Origin: Fibrobacter sp.
GTDB lineage: Bacteria > Fibrobacterota > Fibrobacteria > Fibrobacterales > Fibrobacteraceae
NCBI GenBank assembly: GCA_021443065.1
Contig: JABUUR010000201.1
Coordinates: 1 to 5,148, forward strand
Direction: 5' to 3'
DNA: 5,148 nt
The notes under the pieces were generated by a model. It did no database searches. It saw nothing but the letters and a program-made list of their open reading frames with translations, and was not told the origin of the DNA. This document shows, one piece after another, positions 1 to 5,148 of the stretch; position 1 is the stretch's first letter, and each line of letters opens with the position of its first letter. Both the position numbers and the translations under genes were made by a program.

Positions 1-71
1 CCGGGGAGCCGGGATCTTCTGTATATAGCCGTCTCGCCCCTATGGGGCTTCAGAATGGCAGCCCCCAAGAG
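1..71. other. Intergenic stretch with small inverted repeats
   Basis: I see no convincing gene here. The stretch contains GCCCC (36-40) separated by three bases from GGGGC (44-48). The same GGGGCT (44-49) can instead pair with AGCCCC (60-65) across a 10-base loop, so the two hairpins compete. Neither is followed by a T-run on either strand, so I do not call a terminator. The first bases (around 1-15, GGAGCCGGGATC-like) resemble one arm of a GC-rich palindromic intergenic repeat whose other arm would lie left of the window; that reading is inference. Confidence 0.4.
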
Positions 72-124
72 AACCCGGGTCAAGCCTGGGTTGACAGGTT
101 AACGTGGGTCAAACCCGGGTGACA
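72..124. repeat. Two direct copies of a short palindromic intergenic repeat
   Basis: Copy 1 spans 72-96 and copy 2 spans 101-124, in the same orientation and about 29 bases apart. Each has two complementary arms around a CAA loop and ends in GACA. In copy 1, AACCCGGGT (72-80) pairs with GCCTGGGTT (84-92) through nine base pairs, two of them G-T. In copy 2, AACGTGGGT (101-109) pairs with ACCCGGGT (113-120) with one mismatch. The ACCCGGGT octamer occurs exactly in both (73-80 and 113-120). The general pattern (GTCA, C-rich arm, short loop, G-rich arm) resembles short palindromic repeats scattered between genes in many bacterial genomes. Family membership was not checked. Copy 2 supplies the stop codon and last codons of the neighbouring hypothetical ORF. 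Confidence 0.65.
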
Positions 125-381
125 TCCTTCCGCTGCCATCCACTGCGTGGACAAGTCTTTCCAGGTGCTAAAGCACCAAAAAAAACTTTACGGCTTGGAA
201 ATCCGATAACCTCAGCACCCTTGTAATTACCTTGTTGGATGTAGTTCATCGCAGACTTTACACTTCTCCATGTATGGTCGCTAATACTACCGTCCTTGAA
301 CATGACGGTAATTTCATCATTATAATCTGGACTTGCGACTTTTCGAAGGACAACTGCGTCTTTAAAAAAGGAGGAGTCCAT
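109..381 (-). CDS. Hypothetical protein, 90 residues, possibly a gene fragment
   Basis: I do not recognise this protein. The chosen ATG (379-381) has an AAGGAG ribosome site nine bases upstream (391-396). An in-frame TTG at 406-408 lacks one. The predicted product is soluble and mixed in charge, with no signal peptide or membrane segment. Its core (FKDAVVLRKVASPDYND, then ITVMFKDGSISDHTWRSVKS and MNYIQQGNYKGAEVIGFPS) reads like a small alpha/beta domain. Two features raise doubt. The frame stays open for 36 further codons upstream of the ATG with plausible residues, as if a longer protein had lost its start. The last codons (DVTRV and stop) lie in a palindromic repeat. A run of eight T on the coding strand (178-185) sits just before this tail; one base fewer there would end the protein as KVFLVL with a stop at 168-170. 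It is separated from the upstream genes by the terminator at 529-558, so it needs its own promoter, which I could not identify. Confidence 0.5.
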   Translation of the reverse strand: MDSSFFKDAVVLRKVASPDYNDEITVMFKDGSISDHTWRSVKSAMNYIQQGNYKGAEVIGFPSRKVFFGALAPGKTCPRSGWQRKDVTRV

Positions 382-390
382 GGCATACTT

Positions 391-396
391 CTCCTT
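391..396 (-). promoter_or_regulatory. Ribosome binding site for the hypothetical ORF
   Basis: The minus strand reads AAGGAG here, nine bases before the ATG at 379-381. It decides the start in favour of this ATG over the TTG at 406-408. The coding-like frame continues through this site, so it could also be a chance match inside a decayed longer gene. Confidence 0.55.
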
Positions 397-528
397 GATG
401 CGTTCCAAGACATCGATGGAGTCGGTTGCCGTAGGCTTGAACGGTCCCTTACAAATGAGATGCCAAGGCCAGAAAGGAACGCACGATTCTCAAGTTCGAC
501 CTCATGAAGTTCTTGAAAAGATACAACA
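397..528 (-). other. Short stretch between terminator and hypothetical ORF
   Basis: This stretch lies between the terminator and the ribosome site of the hypothetical ORF. On the minus strand it should hold that ORF's promoter, but I see no convincing -35/-10 pair. The hypothetical ORF's frame is open from 489 down to the ATG, closed upstream by TGA at 490-492. A second frame, open from an ATG at 543-545 inside the terminator loop, gives coding-like residues (QELHEVELENRAFLSGLGI). This may be a remnant of an older, longer gene. Confidence 0.35.
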
Positions 529-558
529 AGCCCCTTATACCGCATGGAATAAGGGGCT
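529..558 (-). terminator. Intrinsic terminator after the lysine-rich protein gene
   Basis: AGCCCCTTAT (529-538) and ATAAGGGGCT (549-558) are a perfect 10-bp inverted repeat around a 10-base loop. It lies 25 bases after the stop of the lysine-rich gene. On the minus strand the hairpin is followed by TGTTGTATCTTTTC, a moderately T-rich tail. On the plus strand the tail is GTTCAATTTT, but no gene ends there on that strand. I read it as the end of the mnmG and small-protein transcript. Confidence 0.75.
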
Positions 559-583
559 GTTCAATTTTCCGTTTACTTGTCCT

Positions 584-901
584 TTACTTGGAGCCGAATT
601 TTTCAGAAGCCTTCTTCACGTTGGGATCGTTCTGGGCATCCTTGATCTTTTGCTTCAGGTCATCTTCCAACTTTTTCTTGAGCTTTGCAGCAAGATTCGG
701 GTAACGATCTTCCAGAGAGTCGCTGAACACAGCGGGCTTCTTTGCGGCAGGAGCAGCCTTGCCACCCTTAATACCGCGCTTGTTGTTTGGGCGCTTGCCA
801 CCCTTCTTTGCGGGAGCTTTCTTTTCGGACTTAGCTTCCTGAGGCTTAACTTCAGTCTTTACTTCTTCAGTCTTTACTTCTTCTTTAACTTCATCTGCCA
901 T
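584..901 (-). CDS. Small lysine-rich protein, 105 residues, possibly nucleic-acid binding
   Basis: The product has 26 lysines in 105 residues and three segments. Residues 3-26 are mixed acidic and basic, with a repeated EVKTE unit. Residues 27-57 are basic and rich in Ala, Pro and Gly (KKAPAKKGGKRPNNKRG, then KGGKAAPAAKKPA). Residues 60-105 look helical and charged (SLEDRYPNLAAKLKKKLEDD and onward). There is no signal peptide, cysteine or membrane segment, so it is probably cytoplasmic. The ATG has an AAAGAGG ribosome site six bases upstream (908-914), which supports real translation. The basic middle resembles histone-H1-like or ribosome-associated bacterial tails, which suggests DNA or RNA binding, but composition alone does not prove it. 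It lies 66 bp after mnmG with no strong terminator between, so co-transcription is likely, and the hairpin at 529-558 ends the unit. I do not recognise a named family. Confidence 0.85.
   Translation of the reverse strand: MADEVKEEVKTEEVKTEVKPQEAKSEKKAPAKKGGKRPNNKRGIKGGKAAPAAKKPAVFSDSLEDRYPNLAAKLKKKLEDDLKQKIKDAQNDPNVKKASEKFGSK
851..880. repeat. Perfect 15-bp tandem repeat inside the lysine-rich gene
   Basis: The 15-mer TTCAGTCTTTACTTC occurs twice back to back (851-865 and 866-880). Its length is a multiple of three and on the minus strand it encodes the repeated five-residue EVKTE-type unit near the N-terminus. Slippage would change protein length without breaking the frame. Confidence 0.85.
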
Positions 902-967
902 ATTATACCTCTTTGGAAAAATTGTGAATTTTGACGGCCCAAAGATAGAAAATTCTTCGCGTTCTGT
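902..967 (-). promoter_or_regulatory. mnmG to lysine-rich gene spacer, with ribosome site and inverted repeats
   Basis: This 66-base spacer carries the AAAGAGG ribosome site (908-914). Three AT-rich inverted repeats overlap here: TCTTTGG (910-916) with CCAAAGA (939-945); GAATTTT (926-932) with AAAATTC (949-955); and a local hairpin AAAATT (918-923) with AATTTT (927-932). The first would cover part of the ribosome site. The first two are interleaved, so they would exclude each other or form a pseudoknot. No strong terminator is present. A TATAAT on the minus strand (902-907) touches the ATG and is too close to act as a -10 box for this start. Confidence 0.4.
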
Positions 968-2902
968 CTATGTACGATTCTCCAACCAGTGGGCCAAGAC
1001 CGTGATATCCGCAGGGCGGATCCCGGGAATGCGGCTCGCCTGCCCCAGGGTCAAGGGTTTTTGCGCGTTCAGGCGCTGGCGGCTTTCTATGCTGATCGCA
1101 GAAATCTGCATGTAGTCCAGGTCCGGCGAGAGTTTGACAGATTCCATTTTCTTCTGGTCGTCGATTTCCCTGGCCTGGCGGTCAAAGAATCCAGCATAGA
1201 TTTCTTCGGCATAAAGGAACCACTGGTCCCTTCGGGAAAGTTGCAGTTCCGGCAGGGAATCGGAAGGCAGGGCAATCTTGAAGAACAGTTCCGGGTCGAT
1301 TCCCGGACGGCGCAGCACATTCATCCAACGGGTGCGTTCCGTAGCCAAGGCCTGGCCCCCGGCCTCAAGAATCCTGTTTGCCTCTTCAGGGGAGGCCGAT
1401 TCGGCAGCCAAAAAGGACTTTGCATTTTCCATCTGCTGCTTTCTGCGTTTCCAGTCGGCGTAGTCCAAGTCGCTGACCATGCCGATCCGATGGGCCTTTT
1501 CCTTGAGGCGTTCTTCCGCATTGTCGCTTCGGAGGAACAAGCGGTACTCCGCACGGCTGGTGAACATGCGGTAGGGCTCGTCCAGCAAGACATTCACAAG
1601 GTCGTCCACCATCACGCCAAGATAGCTTTCAGATCGGCCCAGAATGAAAGGTTCTTCGCCCTTCACCTTCAAGGCGGCGTTAATGCCTGCCATCAGGCCC
1701 TGGCCCGCGGCCTCCTCGTACCCGCTGGTACCGCAGACTTGCCCAGCAAAGTACAGCCCCGGCACACTCTTGCATTCGAAGGTGGGGTAAAGCTGGGTAG
1801 CGTCAACAGAATCGTATTCTACAGCATAGCCGATTTGCAAAACGCGGGCACGGGTGAGGCCAGGTATAGTATGGATGGCAGCCAACTGGATATCCGCGGG
1901 CAGGCTGCTGCTAAATCCGTTGATATAAACGCGACCGATATCTGCCTGTTCCGGTTCAAGGAACAGCTGGTGGCCGTCACGGTCGCCGAAACGGTTGATT
2001 TTGTCTTCGATGCTTGGGCAGTAACGAGGCCCCTTGCCATGGATTCGCCCGCTGAACATGGGGCTATCCTTGAAGCCGCTGCGCAAAATGTCGTGGGTCT
2101 TGACGTTGGTGCGGGTAATCCAGCAGACGCAATCATTACGAACAAACTTATTCTGCGGGTCACCCCAGAAATAGTCCGCACTGCGACCGGGAACCGTATT
2201 GGCCAAATGGCGGTCGCTCATGGGCCAGGGCGCACAGTCACCTCGCTGGACTTCACATTCGCTGAAATCAATGGAATCCGGGTCCAAGCGGCTGGGGGTA
2301 CCGGTCTTCAAGCGACGGAGTCCCACCCCTTCGCGGGCAAGGCACTGCGAAAGCATGTCGGAACTAGGTTCCCCCACTCGCCCGCCAACGCTTGTTTCCA
2401 GACCGGTAAACATCTTGGAGGCCAAAAAAGTCCCGCTGGTAACCACGACGGACCTTGTTATGTAACGTTTCCCGTTAAGCAGAGTCAATTCCAGGCGGCC
2501 GTCCACCATGCGTTCAAAGGAAGCAAGTTCCCCTTCAATCACGGTAAGCCCAGGCAGCGACAAAATGGTATCGCGCGCCACCTCGCTATAGAACTTCATG
2601 TCGCACTGGGCGCGAGGTCCCCACACAGCAGGTCCCTTGCTCATGTTCAACATACGGAACTGGATGCCGGCCTTGTCCGTCAAAAGGCCCATCAGGCCTC
2701 CCAGGGCGTCGATATCCCGGACAATCTGCCCCTTGGCAACACCTCCTACCGCAGGGTTGCAGGACATACGCCCAATGGATTCGATATCCATGGTCAGCAT
2801 GGCGGTCCTTACGCCAAGTTTCCAGGCAGCGTGAGTCGCCTCGATGCCGGCATGGCCGCCACCGACGACAACTACGTCATATTCCGCAAGAATCGCACTC
2901 AT
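968..2902 (-). CDS. mnmG: tRNA uridine-34 5-carboxymethylaminomethyl modification enzyme MnmG (GidA)
   Basis: MnmG works with the GTPase MnmE to place a carboxymethylaminomethyl (or aminomethyl) group on carbon 5 of wobble U34 in several tRNAs, using FAD, NADH and a methylene-tetrahydrofolate carbon. The 644-residue length is normal for the family, so the gene appears intact. The N-terminal FAD site GGGHAGIEA is at 14-22, followed by SCNPAVGGVAKGQ at 47-59. Cys48 matches the conserved cysteine equivalent to E. coli Cys47. RYCPSIEDKINRF at 293-305 carries Cys295, the counterpart of E. coli Cys277. Other family blocks are FAGQVCGTSGYEEAAGQG (385-402), EPYRMFTSRAEYRLFLR (442-458), and the C-terminal helical domain that contacts MnmE and tRNA, ending in LTLGQASRIPGIRPADI (617-633). 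The ATG is preceded by only a weak GAG ribosome site six bases away. The gene starts 33 bp after a hairpin that seems to end the lipoprotein transcript. The lysine-rich gene follows after 66 bp. Confidence 0.98.
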   Translation of the reverse strand: MSAILAEYDVVVVGGGHAGIEATHAAWKLGVRTAMLTMDIESIGRMSCNPAVGGVAKGQIVRDIDALGGLMGLLTDKAGIQFRMLNMSKGPAVWGPRAQCDMKFYSEVARDTILSLPGLTVIEGELASFERMVDGRLELTLLNGKRYITRSVVVTSGTFLASKMFTGLETSVGGRVGEPSSDMLSQCLAREGVGLRRLKTGTPSRLDPDSIDFSECEVQRGDCAPWPMSDRHLANTVPGRSADYFWGDPQNKFVRNDCVCWITRTNVKTHDILRSGFKDSPMFSGRIHGKGPRYCPSIEDKINRFGDRDGHQLFLEPEQADIGRVYINGFSSSLPADIQLAAIHTIPGLTRARVLQIGYAVEYDSVDATQLYPTFECKSVPGLYFAGQVCGTSGYEEAAGQGLMAGINAALKVKGEEPFILGRSESYLGVMVDDLVNVLLDEPYRMFTSRAEYRLFLRSDNAEERLKEKAHRIGMVSDLDYADWKRRKQQMENAKSFLAAESASPEEANRILEAGGQALATERTRWMNVLRRPGIDPELFFKIALPSDSLPELQLSRRDQWFLYAEEIYAGFFDRQAREIDDQKKMESVKLSPDLDYMQISAISIESRQRLNAQKPLTLGQASRIPGIRPADITVLAHWLENRT

Positions 2903-2935
2903 ACAACACTCGACAAGATTTTTTGCAAATACAAA

Positions 2936-2966
2936 TAGGGCGCGTCATCAACAGACGCGCGCCCTA
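2936..2966 (-). terminator. Hairpin, probable terminator after the lipoprotein gene
   Basis: GGG plus CGCGTC (2938-2946) pairs with GACGCG plus CCC (2954-2959 and 2962-2964) around a 7-base loop, with a 2-base bulge. Flanking A-T pairs extend the stem. It begins 10 bases after the lipoprotein stop on the minus strand and is followed there by ATTTGTATTTGC, a rather weak T-rich tail. Termination may therefore be partial, allowing some read-through into mnmG. Confidence 0.6.
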
Positions 2967-2976
2967 AAAACCATCA

Positions 2977-4311
2977 CTACTTTTTGGCAGGGGCCGGTGC
3001 CGCAGGGGCGGCGGAGGCCTTCTTTACGCTATCGGTAAAAGCCTTGGCTTCGTCACTGACCTTTGCGCGGGGGTCTTCGGGGTTCCATTCCACGTTCTTG
3101 CCCTTGAGCAGTTCTGCGATTTCAGCCTTCATGGAGTCTTTTTCCGATTCAAAGGAGGCATACAGTTTGTAGGAGCCGTCGGGGTTCACCAGGTAAACCT
3201 TGGGAACGTAGCCATCGCTGTAGAGTTCGCCGAACTGGCGGGATTCATCCCACATCACATTCATGGTATCGTCCCACTTGGCGTTGTCCATGAACTTGCG
3301 GATGCCGGTCTTGTTGTTTCCACCGCTGGCCACGGCCACTGTGGTCAAGCCATCCTTGGAAAATTCCTTTGCGATTTCGAGAATCTGGGGTGCCGCATGG
3401 GCGCAGTGGCCGCAAGTGGCGGAGAAATAGAACATGAACAGAGGCTTGCCGGCAAATGCGGTAAGGTTTTCGCCCTTCACGGTGATGCCGGAAACCTTCA
3501 CGTTGTAGTTCATCAACTTGGGCATGCCGTTCAGCAGGGTGTCGCCCTTCATTGCGGCAACTTCGGCCTCAAGCTTGGCCTGTTCTTCTTGCTGTTTCTT
3601 CACTGCGGCTTCGCGCTTTTCTTGCATGGCCTGCTGGAAACGCTGGCCGATAGCAGTCAAAGAATCGTTACCCAACTGCATGACGAAGGTTGAATCCCCA
3701 ATTTTTTTCACAGATTCCTTGACTCCCAGTACAAAGTAATCTTCGTCGAGAGCGGAACCGTACTGGTTGCCGATGGCAACAAACTGGCTGCTGAACTGCA
3801 AACCAATCAGGTAGGAGAACTTTTCGATGTTGGAGGAACTGTCGTTGACGACAACGGCATTGCCTGTAGGCTGGGGGGCTTCGACCACCTTGAGTGTCTT
3901 GCTGACAGAGTCCACATAGGCACCGTACTTGGCCTGGTCACCGTCAAAGGATGCGACAGTTGCACTATCGGGGCGGGTAGATTCCATGCGCTTGCGGGCG
4001 ATATTGGAATAATCCATGCCGACAGTCTGCAACTGTTCATTGGACAACTGCAGCTTGGCGGCTGTGTCGCTGTTCACCTTGCCGTTATCGCGAATTGCCT
4101 GGACGACCACATCAAGGTAAAGGCCTTCACCCACCTGCTGGGGAATGACTTGAAAATTCTGGCCACCGAACTGAGCGCCCAACATGTAGGCAAACTTTTC
4201 GTCGTCGGTGGTATTTGCACCAATTGCAACTTTCTTCGGGGCGGCAGACTGATTTCCGCAGGCCACCAGGGCTAGCGCAGCAGCACCCATTGCAAATTTC
4301 TTAATGTTCAT
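2977..4311 (-). CDS. Lipoprotein with tandem FKBP_N-like segments and a thioredoxin-like domain
   Basis: The 444-residue product begins with a lipoprotein signal: MNIKK, a hydrophobic core, and lipobox LVAC with Cys18 as the predicted lipidated residue, so it should be anchored outside the cytoplasm. Two related segments follow at about 36-111 and 159-235. They share EKFAYMLGAQFGGQ and EKFSYLIGLQFSSQ about 125 residues apart, and each resembles the helical N-terminal dimerisation region of FKBP-type prolyl isomerases. No FKBP catalytic domain follows. After a charged, coiled-coil-prone helix (225-253) comes a thioredoxin-like fold (about 279-403) with Cys300-Gly-His-Cys303 and a probable cis-proline at 370 (GYVPKVYLVNPDG). 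The tail (431-444) is rich in Ala, Pro and Lys. The likely role is thiol-disulfide exchange, perhaps as a dimer, on envelope proteins; the substrate is unknown. The ATG at 4309-4311 has AAGGAA seven bases upstream and gives a clean signal peptide, so it is preferred over a GTG nine codons earlier. It follows proS by 39 bp. Confidence 0.9.
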   Translation of the reverse strand: MNIKKFAMGAAALALVACGNQSAAPKKVAIGANTTDDEKFAYMLGAQFGGQNFQVIPQQVGEGLYLDVVVQAIRDNGKVNSDTAAKLQLSNEQLQTVGMDYSNIARKRMESTRPDSATVASFDGDQAKYGAYVDSVSKTLKVVEAPQPTGNAVVVNDSSSNIEKFSYLIGLQFSSQFVAIGNQYGSALDEDYFVLGVKESVKKIGDSTFVMQLGNDSLTAIGQRFQQAMQEKREAAVKKQQEEQAKLEAEVAAMKGDTLLNGMPKLMNYNVKVSGITVKGENLTAFAGKPLFMFYFSATCGHCAHAAPQILEIAKEFSKDGLTTVAVASGGNNKTGIRKFMDNAKWDDTMNVMWDESRQFGELYSDGYVPKVYLVNPDGSYKLYASFESEKDSMKAEIAELLKGKNVEWNPEDPRAKVSDEAKAFTDSVKKASAAPAAPAPAKK

Positions 4312-4318
4312 TTTTCGA

Positions 4319-4324
4319 TTCCTT
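4319..4324 (-). promoter_or_regulatory. Ribosome binding site that sets the lipoprotein start
   Basis: The minus strand reads AAGGAA, seven bases before the ATG at 4309-4311. An upstream in-frame GTG (4336-4338) has no comparable site and would add nine residues before the lipoprotein signal, so the ATG is chosen. Confidence 0.75.
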
Positions 4325-4350
4325 AAAAGGTTTGACACTTCAAGAGCAAT

Positions 4351-5148
4351 TTAACAAAAATAAGCCTTGGCCTTGGCTACAACGTCTTCCACCTTGACCA
4401 TGGTGAAGTCCTTTTCGTTACGGAACTTCCATTCCACCTCGCCGTTTGCAAGGCCCTTCTTGCCGATGGCGATGCGAACGGGGGAACCCCACAGGTCCGC
4501 ATCCTTGAACTTTACGCCGGGACGTTCGTCGCGGTCGTCCACCAGCACATCGATCCCCTCGGCCTCCAGTTCCTTCTCGAACTTTTCAGCAAGTTCAACA
4601 AGTTCCGGTTCCTTGCCGATGGGAACGATTTCCACCATGAACGGTGCGATGGACTTGGGCCAGATGGGGCCAAAGTCGTCGTGGCTGTTTTCCACCACGG
4701 AAGCCATGAGGCGGCCGATGCCGATGCCGTAGCAGCCCATGATGGCGGGGGCGGTGGTCTTCTCTGCAGTCAGGTACTTTGCACCCATGGATTCGCTGAA
4801 CTTGGTGCCCAGCTTAAAGATGTTGCCCAGTTCAATACCGCGGGTCTCGGAAAGTTCTTCGCCACAGTTCGGGCACTTGCAGCCGCCCTGGGCTTCGGCG
4901 ATGTCCGCCACTTCGAATGCGGGGAAATCCCGCTTGGGGGTGCAGTGCTTCAGGTGGAAGCCTTCTTCGTTTGCACCCATCACAAGGTCGCAGGCGTCCG
5001 CCAGGGCTTCGTCCACGATGATGCGAGTGTCGTGGGCGCCGATGGGGCTTGCAAATCCCGGAACCATGCCGCAGGCCTTGATCAGGCTGTCGTCGGCAGG
5101 GTAAAGTTCCTTGGCCTTCAGCAGGTTGTGGAGCTTGATTTCGGACAC
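4351..5148 (-). CDS. proS: Prolyl-tRNA synthetase, C-terminal part (cut by window edge)
   Basis: ProS is the cytoplasmic enzyme that joins proline to tRNA-Pro using ATP. The visible 265 residues are the C-terminal part of a protein usually about 570 residues long in its bacterial form; the reading frame runs off the right edge. The first codon seen is GTG but is internal, not a start. Residues 1 to about 75 match the end of the editing insertion domain (MVPGFASPIGAHDTRIIVDE, then DLVMGANEEGFHLKHCTPKRDF). A CKCPNCG segment is at 90-96, then GIELGNIFKLGTKFSESMGA (104-123). Class II motif 3, MGCYGIGIGRLMAS, is at 137-150 with the ATP-binding Arg146. The anticodon-binding domain runs from about 168 to the end (APFMVEIVPIG; DDRDERPGVKFKDADLWGSP). 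It ends at a TAA. No terminator is visible in the 39 bp before the lipoprotein gene, so the two may share a transcript. Confidence 0.97.
   Translation of the reverse strand: MSEIKLHNLLKAKELYPADDSLIKACGMVPGFASPIGAHDTRIIVDEALADACDLVMGANEEGFHLKHCTPKRDFPAFEVADIAEAQGGCKCPNCGEELSETRGIELGNIFKLGTKFSESMGAKYLTAEKTTAPAIMGCYGIGIGRLMASVVENSHDDFGPIWPKSIAPFMVEIVPIGKEPELVELAEKFEKELEAEGIDVLVDDRDERPGVKFKDADLWGSPVRIAIGKKGLANGEVEWKFRNEKDFTMVKVEDVVAKAKAYFC

Noticed and set aside
72..124. Possible integron attC site or CRISPR unit
   Set aside because: GTTAAC and the imperfect palindromes looked attC-like, but the RYYYAAC/GTTRRRY core pair is absent. Two unequal copies with a four-base gap leave no room for CRISPR spacers.
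164..185. Possible intrinsic terminator at the hairpin next to the eight-base run
   Set aside because: On the minus strand the T-run precedes the hairpin, and on the plus strand an A-run follows it. Neither orientation gives a hairpin followed by T.
902..907. Perfect TATAAT on the minus strand
   Set aside because: It lies between the ribosome site and the ATG, so a transcript starting from it would begin inside the coding region, and no good -35 hexamer is present at the right distance.
380..934. A 184-codon plus-strand frame with hydrophobic stretches rich in Leu and Phe
   Set aside because: It lies opposite the lysine-rich gene; lysine codons AAA/AAG read in reverse give Phe and Leu, so the apparent membrane segments are an artefact. 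It also crosses the terminator.
989..2938. A 649-codon open frame on the plus strand, opposite mnmG
   Set aside because: It lies almost exactly opposite a clearly conserved gene, its translation shows no recognisable domain, and its openness follows from the codon bias of mnmG. I treat it as a shadow frame.
4352..5148. Possible complete small protein starting at the GTG on the right edge
   Set aside because: The residues match the interior of the ProS editing domain, so the GTG is an internal valine codon of a gene that continues beyond the window.

Overview
The window carries five genes, all read on the minus strand, so transcription runs from right to left. It looks like a chromosomal stretch of a Gram-negative bacterium with a moderate GC content. 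The lipoprotein signal, the bacterial-type prolyl-tRNA synthetase with an editing insertion, and the FAD-dependent MnmG fit this. The style of the proteins (FKBP-N-like lipoprotein segments, Ala/Pro/Lys-rich tails) suggests the Fibrobacterota, possibly Fibrobacter, but that is an impression from sequence and was not tested by a search.

Layout in transcription order. (1) The right edge holds the C-terminal 265 residues of prolyl-tRNA synthetase (proS), cut by the window. (2) After 39 bp without a visible terminator comes a 444-residue lipoprotein. It has two FKBP_N-like segments in tandem and a C-terminal thioredoxin-like domain with a CGHC site, and it ends at a GC-rich hairpin (2936-2966). 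(3) mnmG (968-2902) encodes the FAD subunit of the MnmE-MnmG tRNA wobble-uridine modification complex. (4) After 66 bp comes a 105-residue, very lysine-rich small protein, followed by a clear intrinsic-terminator hairpin (529-558). (5) A 90-residue hypothetical ORF follows. Its last codons run into a pair of short palindromic repeats (72-124), and the left end of the window is intergenic sequence rich in small inverted repeats.

proS and mnmG are core translation genes: one charges tRNA-Pro, the other modifies U34 of several tRNAs. The small lysine-rich protein is probably transcribed together with mnmG and may bind nucleic acid, but this is inference. The lipoprotein acts outside the cytoplasm and has no evident functional tie to proS; the pairing may be only transcriptional. 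I see no mobile element, CRISPR array, tRNA or rRNA gene, or phage gene. The parts most worth a second look are the lipoprotein architecture, the interleaved inverted repeats before the lysine-rich gene, and the frayed 3' end of the hypothetical ORF inside the repeats.
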